Shown here in pieces: positions 33,198 through 43,793 of a stretch of 64,000 nt of DNA. Numbering within the stretch: position 1 is the first letter of the stretch; the number at the start of each line of letters is the position of its first letter. The position numbers and the translations under genes are program-made. The DNA comes from Cydia pomonella (Eukaryota; Arthropoda; Insecta; Lepidoptera; Tortricidae), in assembly GCF_033807575.1 (NCBI RefSeq), contig NC_084718.1:19671991-19735990 (forward strand), written 5' to 3'. The notes under the pieces were generated by a model. That model was not told where the DNA came from. It did not search any database and saw nothing but the letters and a program-made list of their open reading frames with translations.

Positions 33198-34470
33198 TAC
33201 AGTTACAGTTTACGTACATAGTGGCATTAGCACAGTCGGATTAGGAACAAACTCGAAATGTCTGAACAGTCATGAAATTTGGTATGTATATACGCCCCTT
33301 AAAGGCCCCTTTTTCATGCCCACACCATTTGACATTTGGGGACCTCGAGGAACCGCAGCCATCTTGGAAAATGTGGACCATCCAGGAGAAATTCGCGTTT
33401 TAATCTAAATCTACGTTCTTTATTCAATAATCGTGTAAGGCAACATTCAAGCTTATAAAATTCTACACAAAATAGTTTTAGACATCTTTGCGAAAAAAAT
33501 GATCTTGCTTTAAAAAATGCTTGCTAAACCCAGATTTAGCCCTTATACCCTTTCATGGGATATTTTCTTAATAGGAAACTTGGAAGAATAAAAATTCCAC
33601 TTTTAACTATACATTTGTACATAATCTACCCCAATATCAATATTTTACTTGACTGCAACTTAACCAGAAAGTAGGGTTATGGGTATAAGTACTGAGGATT
33701 CAGGACACCCTGTAGCTTAGGATACTGGACGGATTTTTTAAATGACGTATTATTTAGCCCTAAACTTTTTTCTTCCGTTAATTTTAGTAACTTTGTATTG
33801 CATAGCACTTGTATACTAACTGTGGATCTACTGATATCTGTTTTACTGTACTCCGCTCAATAGTTTAGGCGCTAGAAGAAAAAATATGATTTAATATTCG
33901 GAGTCCTCTCAAGGCGGCTGTATTGATTTTTCTTTAATAGAACAAGTAAAAGTAGGTTGTGAATGGCAAGAGGAATCTAACGATACGTCATTTAAAAAAA
34001 TCCGTCCAGTATCCTAATACCTAGCTACTGGGTGTACTGAATCATCAGTATTTACACCCATAACCCTTCTTTCTGGTTTAGTCACAGTAGAGTAAAATGT
34101 TAATATTGGGGTAGACCACGTACAAATGTATAGTTAAAAATAGAATTCATATTCTTCCGAGTTTTCTTTTAAGAGAATGTCCCCTGGAAGTGTATAAGCG
34201 TTAAACTTAGATTCAGCAAGTATTCTCTATAACAAGATGTATTGTTCTGCAAAGATATCGAGGACTTTTTTGTGTAGAATTTAATAAGTTTTAATGTTGA
34301 CTGTTGTGTTGATGGTACACATTTTCCAAGATGGCTCGGATTCCTCGAGGTCCCCAAATGTTAAATAGTTTGGGCATGAAAAAGGGGCCTTTAATTTATA
34401 TACATAATAAATTTCATGACTGTTACAGAGATTTCGAGGTTGGTCCTAATCCGATTATGCTACATTGTGC
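33198..34470. mobile_element. Foldback element flanked by 8-bp direct repeat
   Basis: Arms of roughly 500-550 bp (about 33221-33755 and 33975-34469) are inverted and imperfect: CATTTGGGGACCTCGAGGAA-like text at left mirrors TTCCTCGAGGTCCCCAAATG at 34342. GTCCGCAG occurs at 33190-33197 and 34471-34478, just outside, as an 8-bp direct repeat. Eight-base duplications are made by P and hAT elements; the P target preference is GTCCGGAC. No coding capacity. Confidence 0.7.
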
Positions 34471-34760
34471 GTCCGCAGCAAATTCGGTTCTCCATACAAA
34501 TGTAGTTACGCTCTCATTTTAAAATGACTTGCTAGATTGCTCTGAAACTTTGTACTTACAATAGGATATGGTATGTCTATGCCTATAATTAATTTAAAAC
34601 ATAAATGTGAAATGAGAGCCAATTAAGTTCAATATTAAGAATATGTGTCGTTGTTGACTCGCCGACAACGGAATTGAGATCTATATGGGTGCCATGTTCT
34701 GTGCTGTGTAGAAAATCCTGAAATTATAAAGGATTTGTCTTGGCTAGTTTTTACGTATAG

Positions 34761-35290
34761 GCTACGTATCACCGAAACGTCACAAACACCACGAAGGTTC
34801 GGCTTGTACGGGCCCTCGTTTTTCCTATATTCTTATACGCTGCGGAGACCTGGACTCTCCGAAAGACAGAGGAGAAGACGATAGACGCCCTAGAAAAATG
34901 GTGCTGGAGGAAAATGCTGGGGATATCCTGGACCGAGTTTCGGACTAATGTCTCCATCCTTAAAGAACTCCGTATCAAGCAGCGCCTTTCGACCCTCGTA
35001 AAGACCCGCATACTCAGTTTTTTCGGTCACGTCTCGAGGAGGAACAACGACTCCATAGAGCGTCTAGTGGTGCAGGGTAGAGCAAACGGAAAAAGACCGC
35101 GCAAAAGGCCACCTATGCGATGGACTGACCAAATCAAATCTGCCATGAAGGGTCCCCTGAACGCATTTGCCAGAATGGCCCCCAACCGCGAAAAATGGCG
35201 AGAAATCGTACGGCAAGCGACATCTGCGCCTGATATCAGCAGTTGACCACGACGCTCTGCAAAGAGTACAACGACAAAGAAGAAGAAGAC
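34761..35290 (+). pseudogene. RTE-type LINE ORF C-terminus
   Basis: Open from 34761 to the stop after 35243: VRALVFPIFLYAAETWTLRK, EKWCWRKMLGISWTEFRTN, RILSFFGHVSRRNNDSIERL, RWTDQIKSAM and REKWREIVRQATS. This is the standard post-RT region of RTE elements, intact over 161 codons but lacking the polymerase core. The 3' end is GACAAAGAAGAAGAAGACG. It lies inside the 7.3 kb block. Confidence 0.85.
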
Positions 35291-35589
35291 GTATCATATT
35301 TGTCTAAAATTTGGTTTGTTGGTACACACACAAGGGATAGTCTCTAGCTAGGTACGGGGTGCCACACTCGTCAGCGCGACGGCGATATTTTTTACCTTTT
35401 ACCTAAAAATCTCAAATTTGTGTACGGGCTCAGCTCCTGTTTCGTCTTAAGCCTGAATTTAACAGATTCTGACTCACAGGGGGCTTTGAGCATGCTGTTG
35501 CGTTCGTTTTCAAATTTTGAAAAAAAGAACTAGCCTAACAACACAATAAATGCTCGTTTTTCCGCATTCTTCACTGTATCTCCCTGTCT

Positions 35590-35755
35590 CACTACTACTA
35601 CCTGACCTTCTAACCCAGAGGGGAAAATATACCTTATTGGGGCTACTCCATCTTCCTCATGACAATATATTTTACTTTACTGAAAAGTAATCGGTGTAAT
35701 GTTACAAGATGCACATTGTTAAGAGCCGGGGTTAGAACCCACGACCATTGGTTTT
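35590..35755 (-). repeat. Degenerate SINE1 copy
   Basis: CCTTCTAACCCAGAGGGGAA and AGCCGGGGTTAGAACCCACG correspond to the body and B-box region of 27843-28168; about a quarter of sites have changed. Confidence 0.6.
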
Positions 35756-36267
35756 AAAATGAAGCTTTGTATATAATTTGTATTTTTATAATAAATCTGT
35801 TTTCTTGTTGACATTTTGTGGTATTGTATTGCTTTATGTTAATTGTCAAGATATTTCTTTCATCCTGGACAATTGTCACATGCGTCACATGTACGTTTTT
35901 ATGATAGATCTACATCGACGCAACTGCATGTCATTGTCAAAGAGCATATAATCACTACGTTTTAAGAGACGGGACTTCCATACTAGCGAGTGGAATCAGT
36001 TTGTTTCGCAAATCATTACCAAAATGTACGACAAAGAACTGTCAAAGAACCATAGTACCAACATAAGCGATTTAAATAGTGTAGTACGCTACACGCTTAC
36101 GATTCTTATCGATATCGATAAAATGGGGAGGGTTGAAACATAGGCTCCTGTCTACAAATTTTGTACTCGAAATCAGGTTAGCATCGAGTCCACATTTAAG
36201 TTGTATGTTATATAGTGGATAGTTCTTAATTGGACTACTATCTGGTCGGGCTTAATGTGGACCCGAA
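35756..36267. other. Presumed 3' flank of the THAP gene; no feature
   Basis: No AATAAA on the minus strand close to the THAP stop and no further THAP-linked coding recognised. Confidence 0.4.
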
Positions 36268-37399
36268 TTATTTTAATACAGTTTTTAAGTCGTGTTTTTT
36301 TATTTTATTAAATGCTTGATTTTCATAATGATGTGCACATACATGTTTGAATAAATGTAACTTTTCTATGGGAAGATGTATCAGGTCTTCGTTCCCAACA
36401 AATTTGGCCCGCTGCCTGCATCTGAAAACATACAGCCTTGGAAAACCATGACTTTATCTACAGTTTATATTCCATGTGTTTGCTAATGAGATGATCAACT
36501 GATTATTTCGCGCTAATATGCATCTATAAATCATGTTTTTTCGGCATCCAGTTATCAACAACCCTTTATCAATGCCTTAACTTTTTATGTATTTATATGT
36601 CTGTTAATCATGAGAACGAGTCTGGCCTTGTTGGCAGCGACCCTGCCTATGAAGCCGATGGTCCCAGGTTCAAATCCTGGAACGGGCATTTATTAGTGTG
36701 ATGAGCATGAATATTTGTTCCTGAGACATGGGTATTTTCTATGTATTTATAAATACTCATAAATTAGGTCTATGTACATATATATATATACATTATTGCA
36801 CAAACTGACTTAGTACTAAAGTATGAATGGCATGTGTTGTGGGTATATATATATATCGTTGTCGAAGTACCCACAACACATGCCATTCATACTTTAGTAC
36901 TAAGTCAGTTTGTGTAATAATGTCCTATAATATTTCTTTATTTATCATAAAAACAAAGATTAATTTTCTTACATTTTAGGTTAATATATTAAATAATCAC
37001 TAGATAAAAAAAATATGTTGACTAATGACAATTAATGCATAAGTAATAGATAATTTATGCATTATTAATCTTCGACGAATTAATTAGGGTCATATTGCAT
37101 GCGAGTTCTAAGGAAATTTCACATATTTAATTTAATTATTTACACTGATATACAAATAAAACTACAGTTATCGATAGTTATAGTACATCCCTAGTTCACA
37201 ACGAAAAATAATGTAAAATATCTAATTTTCGATGTGTTTATAGCCTGCTGACCCAAAATAAGGTCAAAAGTATCTAAAGCAATACTTACCAGTCTTCATC
37301 CAAGGGAAATTTCGCCATAAAATCCCTTTTTTCGTGATTTTCTCGAGTGGCTCGCTTGCCACATATTTCACACTTAGTAAACCGTTTTCTCGCTGGCAT
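36268..37399 (-). CDS. THAP-domain zinc-finger protein, two exons, 85 aa as modelled
   Basis: Exon 1 (37399-37290) starts MPARKRFTKCEICGKR and ends in AKFPLDED plus two bases of a split Trp codon at a strong donor (GTAAGT, 37289-37284). Exon 2 (36415-36268) follows an acceptor (CAGATGCAG) and gives QRAKFVGNED ... KHVCAHHYENQAF, then a stop. Visible: Cys10 and Cys13, Cys63 and His66 (C-x2-C-x49-C-x2-H), FP at 31-32, Trp37 and Phe72, the C2CH pattern of THAP DNA-binding domains. The nearer AG six bases upstream would create a stop, which favours this acceptor. THAP domains occur in P and Kolobok transposases and in host regulators. The protein ends after the finger; a catalytic part may be lost, or reached by splicing I cannot see. 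A SINE2 lies in the 874-bp intron. Confidence 0.7.
36625..36940 (+). repeat. SINE2 copy with inverted duplication of its 3' end
   Basis: tRNA-like head GCCTTGTTGGCAGCGACCCT, B box AGGTTCAAATCCTGG, body to 36780. Then 36791-36845 is the inverted copy of 36868-36922 (55 nt, one mismatch), separated by (TA)n and ATCGTTGTCGAAG. It sits in the THAP intron. Confidence 0.85.
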
Positions 37400-37767
37400 T
37401 GTAACAAACTCGCTCTTTACTCTGATCACGGTTGACTATTTTCGATTTTTGCACTAAATAATAAAGAAATTACACGAAATACCCAAACAAAACATTGAAG
37501 CCTTCAAAACAAACAAAGCAATTAGGCTGACAGTAGACTTGATGTAAACTTGACAGAATAAATAGCACTGACGTTTTCTTTTTCTTCGTTGGCAATGATT
37601 TGCGAAACAAATTCCATACAAAACTTTTTTCTTCCTAGTTGCGTCAGTCTGATCGGAATTTGGCAGCTAACTCCATCTTGCGTCCAGTAGAAGAATCAAA
37701 ATCGTACAGGTAAAACTACTCTCTGCCTTAGGATCCCCTTTTAAATGTCATAAATCCAAACATGGCA
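37400..37767. promoter_or_regulatory. Presumed upstream region of the THAP gene
   Basis: Sequence 5' of the THAP Met on the minus strand. No clear TATA box or initiator; the call rests only on position. It also runs into the right inverted arm of the 7.3 kb block. Confidence 0.2.
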
Positions 37768-37867
37768 GCCATACCCATCGACAAAAAAGTCTACCGTTGA
37801 TCTAATTTCATTTGACAGTTAACTAATACGTATTCGACACGCTTATATTTGACAACTAGAATCCTGA

Positions 37868-38331
37868 CTAGAGCTGGGACTGCGTACCAAAAGTACGTCT
37901 CTGTTACTCGTACCAAAAGTACGTCTAAAATACCAGTTTTACGAGTATGACCCCCAATAGGCAGTTTACGTATTTGCCGTGCTTAGGCGTCTTACAAATA
38001 AGGATTATTTATACAAATATCGACTTATTATTTCGGTAAGGGTCGGAAATATGGTGACGTTTTGAGTGAAGGCTATGAATCTATTGTCATATTTTTGTTA
38101 TATATTATTACATTATTTTTAGATACAACAGACACCCAGACGACCATCTGTTAACAAAATTTTATTTTACCTAAAGTAACGGTAAGAATGGAGGTACGAG
38201 GTGATAAAAGTTTCATATTTGTTTTATTTCAGAAATCAAAGTCCGTACTTTTAAATACTCGACAAGCTAAAAGTAGTCTATTACAAATAACCTGTTCCAA
38301 AAACTATTCCGGTACAACGCCCCGCCTCTAG
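37868..38331. mobile_element. MITE of about 464 bp in the right arm of the 7.3 kb block
   Basis: Termini CTAGAGCTGGGACTGCGTACC-like (shown here from 37868) and GGTACAACGCCCCGCCTCTAG are imperfect inverted repeats. ACCAAAAGTACGTCT is repeated twice near the left end. TAGAG-type ends resemble hAT MITEs; no 8-bp duplication seen. Confidence 0.6.
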
Positions 38332-38447
38332 TGTGGATATTGTTCACTGACAGGTGGTGATAATAGCAATTCGACAAGTCACAATATTTCTCACATCAAA
38401 TGGAAATCAACACGAAACGTCACTTTTAGCATGTCGAATAAGGGCCC

Positions 38448-38507
38448 ATAGCTTACTGTGGGACTTAGTCAATTTGTGTAATAATGTCCTATAATATTTA
38501 TTTATAA
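38448..38507 (+). repeat. SINE2, 3' part (split SINE)
   Basis: GCTTACTGTGGGACTTAGTC ... ATAATATTTATTTATA completes the SINE begun at 30959-31157. Confidence 0.85.
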
Positions 38508-39204
38508 TTACCTATTTCTGTTTAATTATTTAGGTTGTATAGTAGAAAAAGTATTATTTTACTTTTTAATGAAGACAATCTTATTTTTCATTTTTTTAAA
38601 TACATTTTGGCTGTGACGACACATGCCGCGCGCTTTTTACAAGCTTTTATTTAACTTGCCCTGTTAGTATGTATGGGGGTGTTCTTGCAAGTTAAATTTG
38701 ACCCACTTCTCGGTTTCCGATGAAGCTGAAAATTTGCATACATATGTAAGTCGGGTGACAATGCAATATTATGGTACCATCAAGCTGATCTGATGATGGA
38801 GACAGGAGGTAGCCATAGGAACTCTGTGATAAAACAACGCAACCTAATTATATTTGGGGTTTTTAGAATTGTCTCCATGAGTATTAGTTGCCTGTGGAAA
38901 AAAAAGTACAGTCAGCGATAAAAGCTTGTACCAAAAATGAAATTTTTGCCAACAACTTATTGTATGATGTGTTTTTACTTACGCGCCGCAACTATTTCAA
39001 TTTCAATTTATTCAATACTGTATTGTCATGTACATAATAGGTGTTACATTATATAAAGTCAGATCATGACACCTTGTAAGGGCACACAATAATATTATTC
39101 TATTCTATTCTAGCTATGCTAACATTAACCTACTCTCGCGTTTTGGAAATTTCGGGGTTACATTAGATACCTGTACCCCTAGTGTAAATTTTATCGACAT
39201 CATA
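38508..39204. other. Mostly unique; diverged satellite monomer and MITE end
   Basis: 38775-38870 (GATGATGGAGACAGGAGGTA, GGAACTCTGTGATAA) looks like a single distant relative of the 120-bp satellite unit. 38911 TACAGTCAGCGATAAAAGC is a MITE end like 5050. 39000-39110 resembles a LINE 3' end on the minus strand. Confidence 0.45.
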
Positions 39205-39331
39205 ACGTGACGAACGCGTTTGCGTTAAGTCTCATTTTGTATAGGATTTTGAGTTTCCAAAACGTCCCGCTTGGCGCGCTCTTTCTAAATCCAATACAAA
39301 ATGAGACTAAACGCAAACGCGTACGTTACGT
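39205..39331. mobile_element. Palindromic MITE with 45-bp arms
   Basis: ACGTGACGAACGCGTTTGCG at left mirrors CGCAAACGCGTACGTTACGT at right; arms 39205-39249 and 39287-39331, few mismatches. Confidence 0.85.
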
Positions 39332-39434
39332 TTCAAAATCGAATTTATTTACACTAGAGGTACTGTTATCTGCCTGTTATATTCGAAACATTTGAAACTC
39401 ACAGGAAGTAGACTCGGTTGCTCTTCTAAAAATA

Positions 39435-39560
39435 AAATCCTCACTTCCAAACTCCCATCTTAAAGGCCAGCAACGCATTTACAACTCCTCTGGTGTCCAT
39501 GGGCGACGGTAACTGCCTACCAACAGGCCATACGTCTGTTCTTTTGCCTCCTGCATCATT
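39435..39560 (+). repeat. LINE 3'-end fragment
   Basis: AAAGGCCAGCAACGCATTTA, CCATGGGCGACGGTAACTGC and CTTTTGCCTCCTGCA match the 54640-54831 LINE tail. Confidence 0.7.
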
Positions 39561-39630
39561 AAATGCATGTATTCTATTTGTTGTTAGTACTGTATAATCG
39601 TCGCTGTCAATTCAAGACATCAACTTAATG

Positions 39631-39768
39631 TACAGTCGCCATCAGCTATATCAGAGCAGACAAGGTGCTCACAATTATCTAAACACGCCTCTATTATCAA
39701 GGCGTTAGGAGCGTGTTCAGATATTTTGTGACCACCTCGGCCGCTCCGATATATCTGATGGTGACAGT
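39631..39768. mobile_element. Mariner-type palindromic MITE
   Basis: TACAGTCGCCATCAGCTATA at left; GATATATCTGATGGTGACAG at right; inner GTGCTCACAATTATCTAAAC also pairs with GTTCAGATATTTTGTGACCA. TA ends agree with a TA target duplication. Confidence 0.8.
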
Positions 39769-40109
39769 GACATCTACCTTAAGGTCTTCACAATAAAGTT
39801 TATGAAACGTCAGTGTTTACGATATTAGAGGTCCCGTTTGTGACCTTTAACTGGTTGTGTAACTGTAGGTACTTTTATGGTGTGGAACTTTCTATCATAT
39901 TGTCTATATTGTTACGCTGTTTTGAATGAGAGCTAAACGTTTTTGTACTTAATTTAATTTTAATCTAATTTATTTATTTCAAAAGACAACAATGGTCCAC
40001 AATGGTTAGTAACATTTAAGGTTTAAAAACTAAGTGTTAGTAGAACAAATACAAAAAGACAAAATGAAAAGCGAAAAGTACAGCAATAAAAACATACAAT
40101 CGCCTGTTA

Positions 40110-40273
40110 GGGCCTCCGCTAGGTGACGCGGACGCCCGCCGCGTGCGCGCGCACGCGGGTGCTATTTGTAGGTGAAATCCGCCGCACGCGTCCACTTCAG
40201 TTAGCGTTGCTCATACTATTTTTCGTTAACCCGCTCGTCCGCTCCGTGCACCCGCGCCAGCTAGCGGAGGCCC
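40110..40273. mobile_element. GC-rich MITE with TTA target duplication
   Basis: TIR GGGCCTCCGCTAG and CTAGCGGAGGCCC, flanked on both sides by TTA (40107-40109, 40274-40276). Three-base TTA duplications and GGGCC-type TIRs are PIF/Harbinger marks. Confidence 0.8.
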
Positions 40274-40517
40274 TTAGCGATCATGATACCCTCAAAATGC
40301 CGCACAACAGGTGAGTCGTATCGGCCCGCTACCGTAGCCAGGATGGGGTTGGAGCTGGCCCGCACTCTGCAGAGCAACGAGGCAATCCTCTTTCGTATTA
40401 AGAGTTATTAGATTTAACAAGAAGAAGAGGACAGGGAAATAAACTTTTTTTTTGGATACTTCTATTACCATAAAACCCACTACTACCAAAGAGACTTGGT
40501 AATAAAGGTGGATTATC

Positions 40518-40880
40518 AAAGAAAACTTTGTAGCCACAGTATATTTACTGCCATGTTTAGACACATGATTAAAACTTTTAGAACGCCATTTGACTTTGAC
40601 CTTTATTACTTCACTGATATGTGTTAAATTTGTTAAATATCATCGAAAAAAGTGGCGCCATCTAATAGATCAAAGGCCAAAGGTATGGCGGCATCGTAAC
40701 GAGCGATGGCGCCACAACCTTTAGCCGATGCCCGGTAAGATGGTGCCACTTTTTGATATTTAACAAATTTAACACATATCAGTGAAAGAATAAGGATCAA
40801 AGTCAAATGGCGTTCTAAAAGTTTTAATCAGGTGTCGGAAGATGGCATTAAATTTACTGTGGCTACAAAATTTTCTTTGA
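40518..40880. mobile_element. Long palindromic MITE, about 143-bp arms
   Basis: TCAAAGAAAACTTTGTAGCC at left mirrors GGCTACAAAATTTTCTTTGA at right, and AACGCCATTTGACTTTGACC mirrors GGATCAAAGTCAAATGGCGTT in the right arm. Loop 40661-40737. The arms have diverged by several substitutions and a short indel. Confidence 0.85.
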
Positions 40881-40929
40881 GCTTGCTGGAAGGAGGTCTT
40901 CTTGGCGTTCTACCATCCATAACGGTGTC

Positions 40930-41121
40930 AAAACATTCGAAGATAACCGCCTCACTAGCCTAGACATAAAACGCCAGTTACGGAAAGAGAGACCTAAGCC
41001 CTCCTACGTGTACACGTTCAACGCAGCTGGCCAACTTTATTGTCACGCGTGCAATAGAGTATTTAAGAGCAAGTTCGGCCTGGCCAGCCACATTAGGGCT
41101 CCTGCTAGACAACGTCCATAA
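40930..41121 (+). pseudogene. LINE C-terminus ending in a C2H2-type finger
   Basis: Frame reads SLDIKRQLRKERPKPSYVYT and then GQLYCHACNRVFKSKFGLAS, HIRAPARQRP, stop. C-x2-C-x12-H is the first part of a C2H2 finger; the last His is not in a standard place. Fingers of this sort close the ORF of some LINEs, as at 56700. Confidence 0.6.
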
Positions 41122-42519
41122 TGTGTTTATTTGGGGTCGCCGTCATCGAAAACGATGAGGAGGACTATATATAAGCTCTTAATAAATACGTATGTTCTTT
41201 TCGGTTTTGTATGAGTTTTTCTTTCACTTTCAAAAACATTTTGTCTAAGAATTGAGGACTCTAATAATCGATACACTTAAACGAAGATATTCGAGTTAGT
41301 TTTAAACATTTTCTGCCCGGATTTTTGACATATGCGGCACTAATACAAACGCAAAAACCGCAATACGCAAATTGCGAGGATCTTTCTCATTTACTCTTTG
41401 ATATTAGAGTGACAGAGAAAAAGCCCGCAATTAACGAACTTCGATTTGTCGCGGTTATAGCCCTGAACCCAAACGGTACCGTACATTGTTTTCACTTTAT
41501 CTACCGAGCACTTAAAAAAACGCAAAGCGTAAAGCTCCATATAGAACTAATACTTTCTGTTCTGGTCACGTACTAGATTCGCAAGCTGGTAACCTAAACT
41601 AACTTTTATTACAACGGCTTAAAGTAGATAACTGACTATGAGGTCATATCTATTTTTAGATGTTGTTGAACAAGGGCCGTTGTTTAAACATGTTGGTCGC
41701 ATGTGGCTGGGAACTATCTTTTTTGTAAGTAGGTTAGATTAATGATGTGTGTGAAATATGGTACTTATGGAATAGCGCGGTTCAATAAAGTATCAGAGCA
41801 GTTTAAGAGGCTGTCAATACCTAAAGCGCGCACACTGTCTATTTGTATCGGAGTATATGAGATAGCACTGTCGCATGTTACTGGGCCTGGGCAAGGGAAT
41901 AATAAGAAAAATATTTAAATAAAAAAAGTGGATTATTAGTGTAATATTTTACTCAATAGCGGTTTAGATATAAATGTTTTGAAATTGTGATTTTAATTGC
42001 AGACCCATAAGTCAAATCAATAAAGACATAGAACCGTTTAATTGTGATTTTAAGACCTATCTTTGCAATTATTTTCTATCGAGCCGATTTCGTTCAATCA
42101 TGTATCGAGTACAACCACAGTCTTTGAAATATAATTAATATGAACATATATTTTTCTTACTTGACTAAAACAAATAGTCTTTCTTAAAAAACTGTTTAAG
42201 TAACATCAATTTCAAGGACATTGGGTGTTGACAGCCTCTTAATAAAAATTTGCTCCCGCGGACGCTCCGGCGGAATTAGTAAAATATCATGTACATAATG
42301 TACATTAGAAGCATAAAGGGTACCTTCGCAGCGCTCTGTACGCCTTTTTACTATGAGGAGATTTTTTGTAATAACTCAAAATCGGCTGGACCGATCATGT
42401 TTGCTATAATTTTCATTGAAAGTATTTTGCTTTTATTTCACGATGTTTTTTATCTTTTTTGGGCCCATTGTTCAAAAGTTAGAGGGGAAGCGGACATTTT
42501 TTTTCGCAAGGAACTACAG
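41122..42519. other. No recognisable feature
   Basis: AT-rich, partly unique; CTCCCGCGGACGCTCCGGCG at 42252 is a small piece of the LINE end seen at 45440. Confidence 0.45.
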
Positions 42520-42590
42520 TATGGAGTTCTTAAAAAAAAGAATGTACAGGTTTGTAAAGGGTCGGCAACGCGCATGTAATTTGAGTTGGT
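42520..42590 (+). pseudogene. LINE C-terminal scrap
   Basis: GVLKKRMYRFVKGRQRACN with GGGTCGGCAACGCGCATGTA DNA: the point where a LINE ORF ending meets the tail-repeat family. Confidence 0.6.
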
Positions 42591-42644
42591 GCAGACTGCA
42601 GAAAGCTAATTCTGCCGGGTTTACATTTAGTCACCCACAATAAT

Positions 42645-42900
42645 TTACGGGGTGAATATATAGGTCATACTGAGCAATTTTTACTTTGGGACCAACCCCA
42701 AAATCGCGAAAAAAATTGAGTCCCCCATACAAAATATCAACATCAGCCAGTGGGAGAGTATTTTTTCTTCTGTATATTATACAAAAATAATCTAGTGTGC
42801 CGCCATCAGGGAGGCAGTGCGCCATCTGCCGGTGGTCAGGCTCAAAAAGGGAGGAATTATGTCCATGTCACGAGTCCTTCTGCATCGCACGCTTGATCCA
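42645..42900. repeat. Relative of the composite element's inner arm
   Basis: GGTCATACTGAGCAATTTTT and GGGACCAACCCCAAAATCGC match the arm/centre boundary at 10480-10530. Here the sequence continues without the LINE capture. Confidence 0.65.
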
Positions 42901-42959
42901 GCCACCTATACTAAAATAACAGTTCGATTGGTCTAATTTGGCTAACCAATTTTAAAGAT

Positions 42960-43185
42960 AACGATACAGATTATTAGAAAAGTTTATTATTCAAGTAGGC
43001 ATATTACAATGCGCTTATGAACGTCAAATAAAGCTACACCGGCTCTAACCCTACACCTTTGACCCGAGAAGATTTAAATCCCCTCTCAATTGGAGGAGGG
43101 TATCCCAATATGGACTGGCAAGAAACTCGGCGGGACACATCTTTTCATCTTATAATTAACATGCATTAAATAAGAAAAAAATACA
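42960..43185 (-). repeat. LINE 3' UTR family (AAACTCGGCGGGA), copy 1
   Basis: Shares CAATGCGCTTATGAACG-like text, GACCCGAGAAGATTTAAAT and GAAACTCGGCGGGACACATC with 47715-47935 and part of 56560-56625. AT-rich ends suggest a LINE 3' UTR on the minus strand. Confidence 0.6.
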
Positions 43186-43401
43186 ATTTAGATTACCTTA
43201 GAAATCCTACAATTACAAGAAGCCACTTTTCTTTACAGAAATTTGATTTAAAATATATATGTCATATCGAATCATGCAAATACGTAGCTCTTTCAGAAAA
43301 CATATCGAATTATTACAAAAGGAAAAGAAAAATAAAATTAATAAAGAAATGTGAACATATATAATATAAATCTGACTGATTGCTATACCTACATAAAATA
43401 T

Positions 43402-43640
43402 TTTACAGTACATATGGTGCTACTTTACCGCACTAGTGCGAAAATTAGCATATTACGTTACTGTGTCGAACATTTAAAGGGCCATATGTACTGTAAAACG
43501 TTGTACGATACATGTGCGTATAGGTAATTCGCAACTCGTGTCGATTTAAAACACTCCCTTCGGCCGTGTTTTATTTAATTTATCGCCACTCGTTTCGAAT
43601 TTCCTATTTTTCGCACTTGTATCGTAATGTACTATTATGT
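43402..43640 (+). repeat. Family X, copy 2
   Basis: Full-looking copy with both palindromic modules (TTTTACAGTACATATGGTGC to CCATATGTACTGTAAAACG, then CGATACATGTGCG to CGCACTTGTATCG). Confidence 0.8.
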
Positions 43641-43793
43641 GCTTTCTTACCTGTTGCACCTAAGCTGTGTCACCTATGTAGAACTACACTTAATACAATG
43701 ATTTTGATTGCTAGATAATTAGATTAATTTTATTTACGTTAGCTGGCTGAATACACTGTTCTTTGAAATGTATTTGATAACATTGGGTATTGT

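Larger units (their letters stand above)
31158..38447. mobile_element. About 7.3 kb TIR-bounded block with a THAP gene, inserted in a SINE
   Basis: Ends GGGGCCTTATTCGAGATGC and GCATGTCGAATAAGGGCCC are inverted. Inverted similarity continues inward: TAGACTTTTTTGTCCATGGG at 31445 pairs with CCCATCGACAAAAAAGTCTA near 37772, with a MITE (37868-38331) interrupting the right arm. The two SINE2 halves flank it exactly. Inside: THAP gene (minus), a foldback element, an RTE tail and two SINEs. The THAP domain makes P or Kolobok superfamily conceivable, but no catalytic domain was found. No clean target duplication. Confidence 0.7.

Noticed and set aside
40123..40314. 63-residue frame in GC-rich DNA
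   Set aside because: It lies almost wholly within the TTA-flanked MITE.
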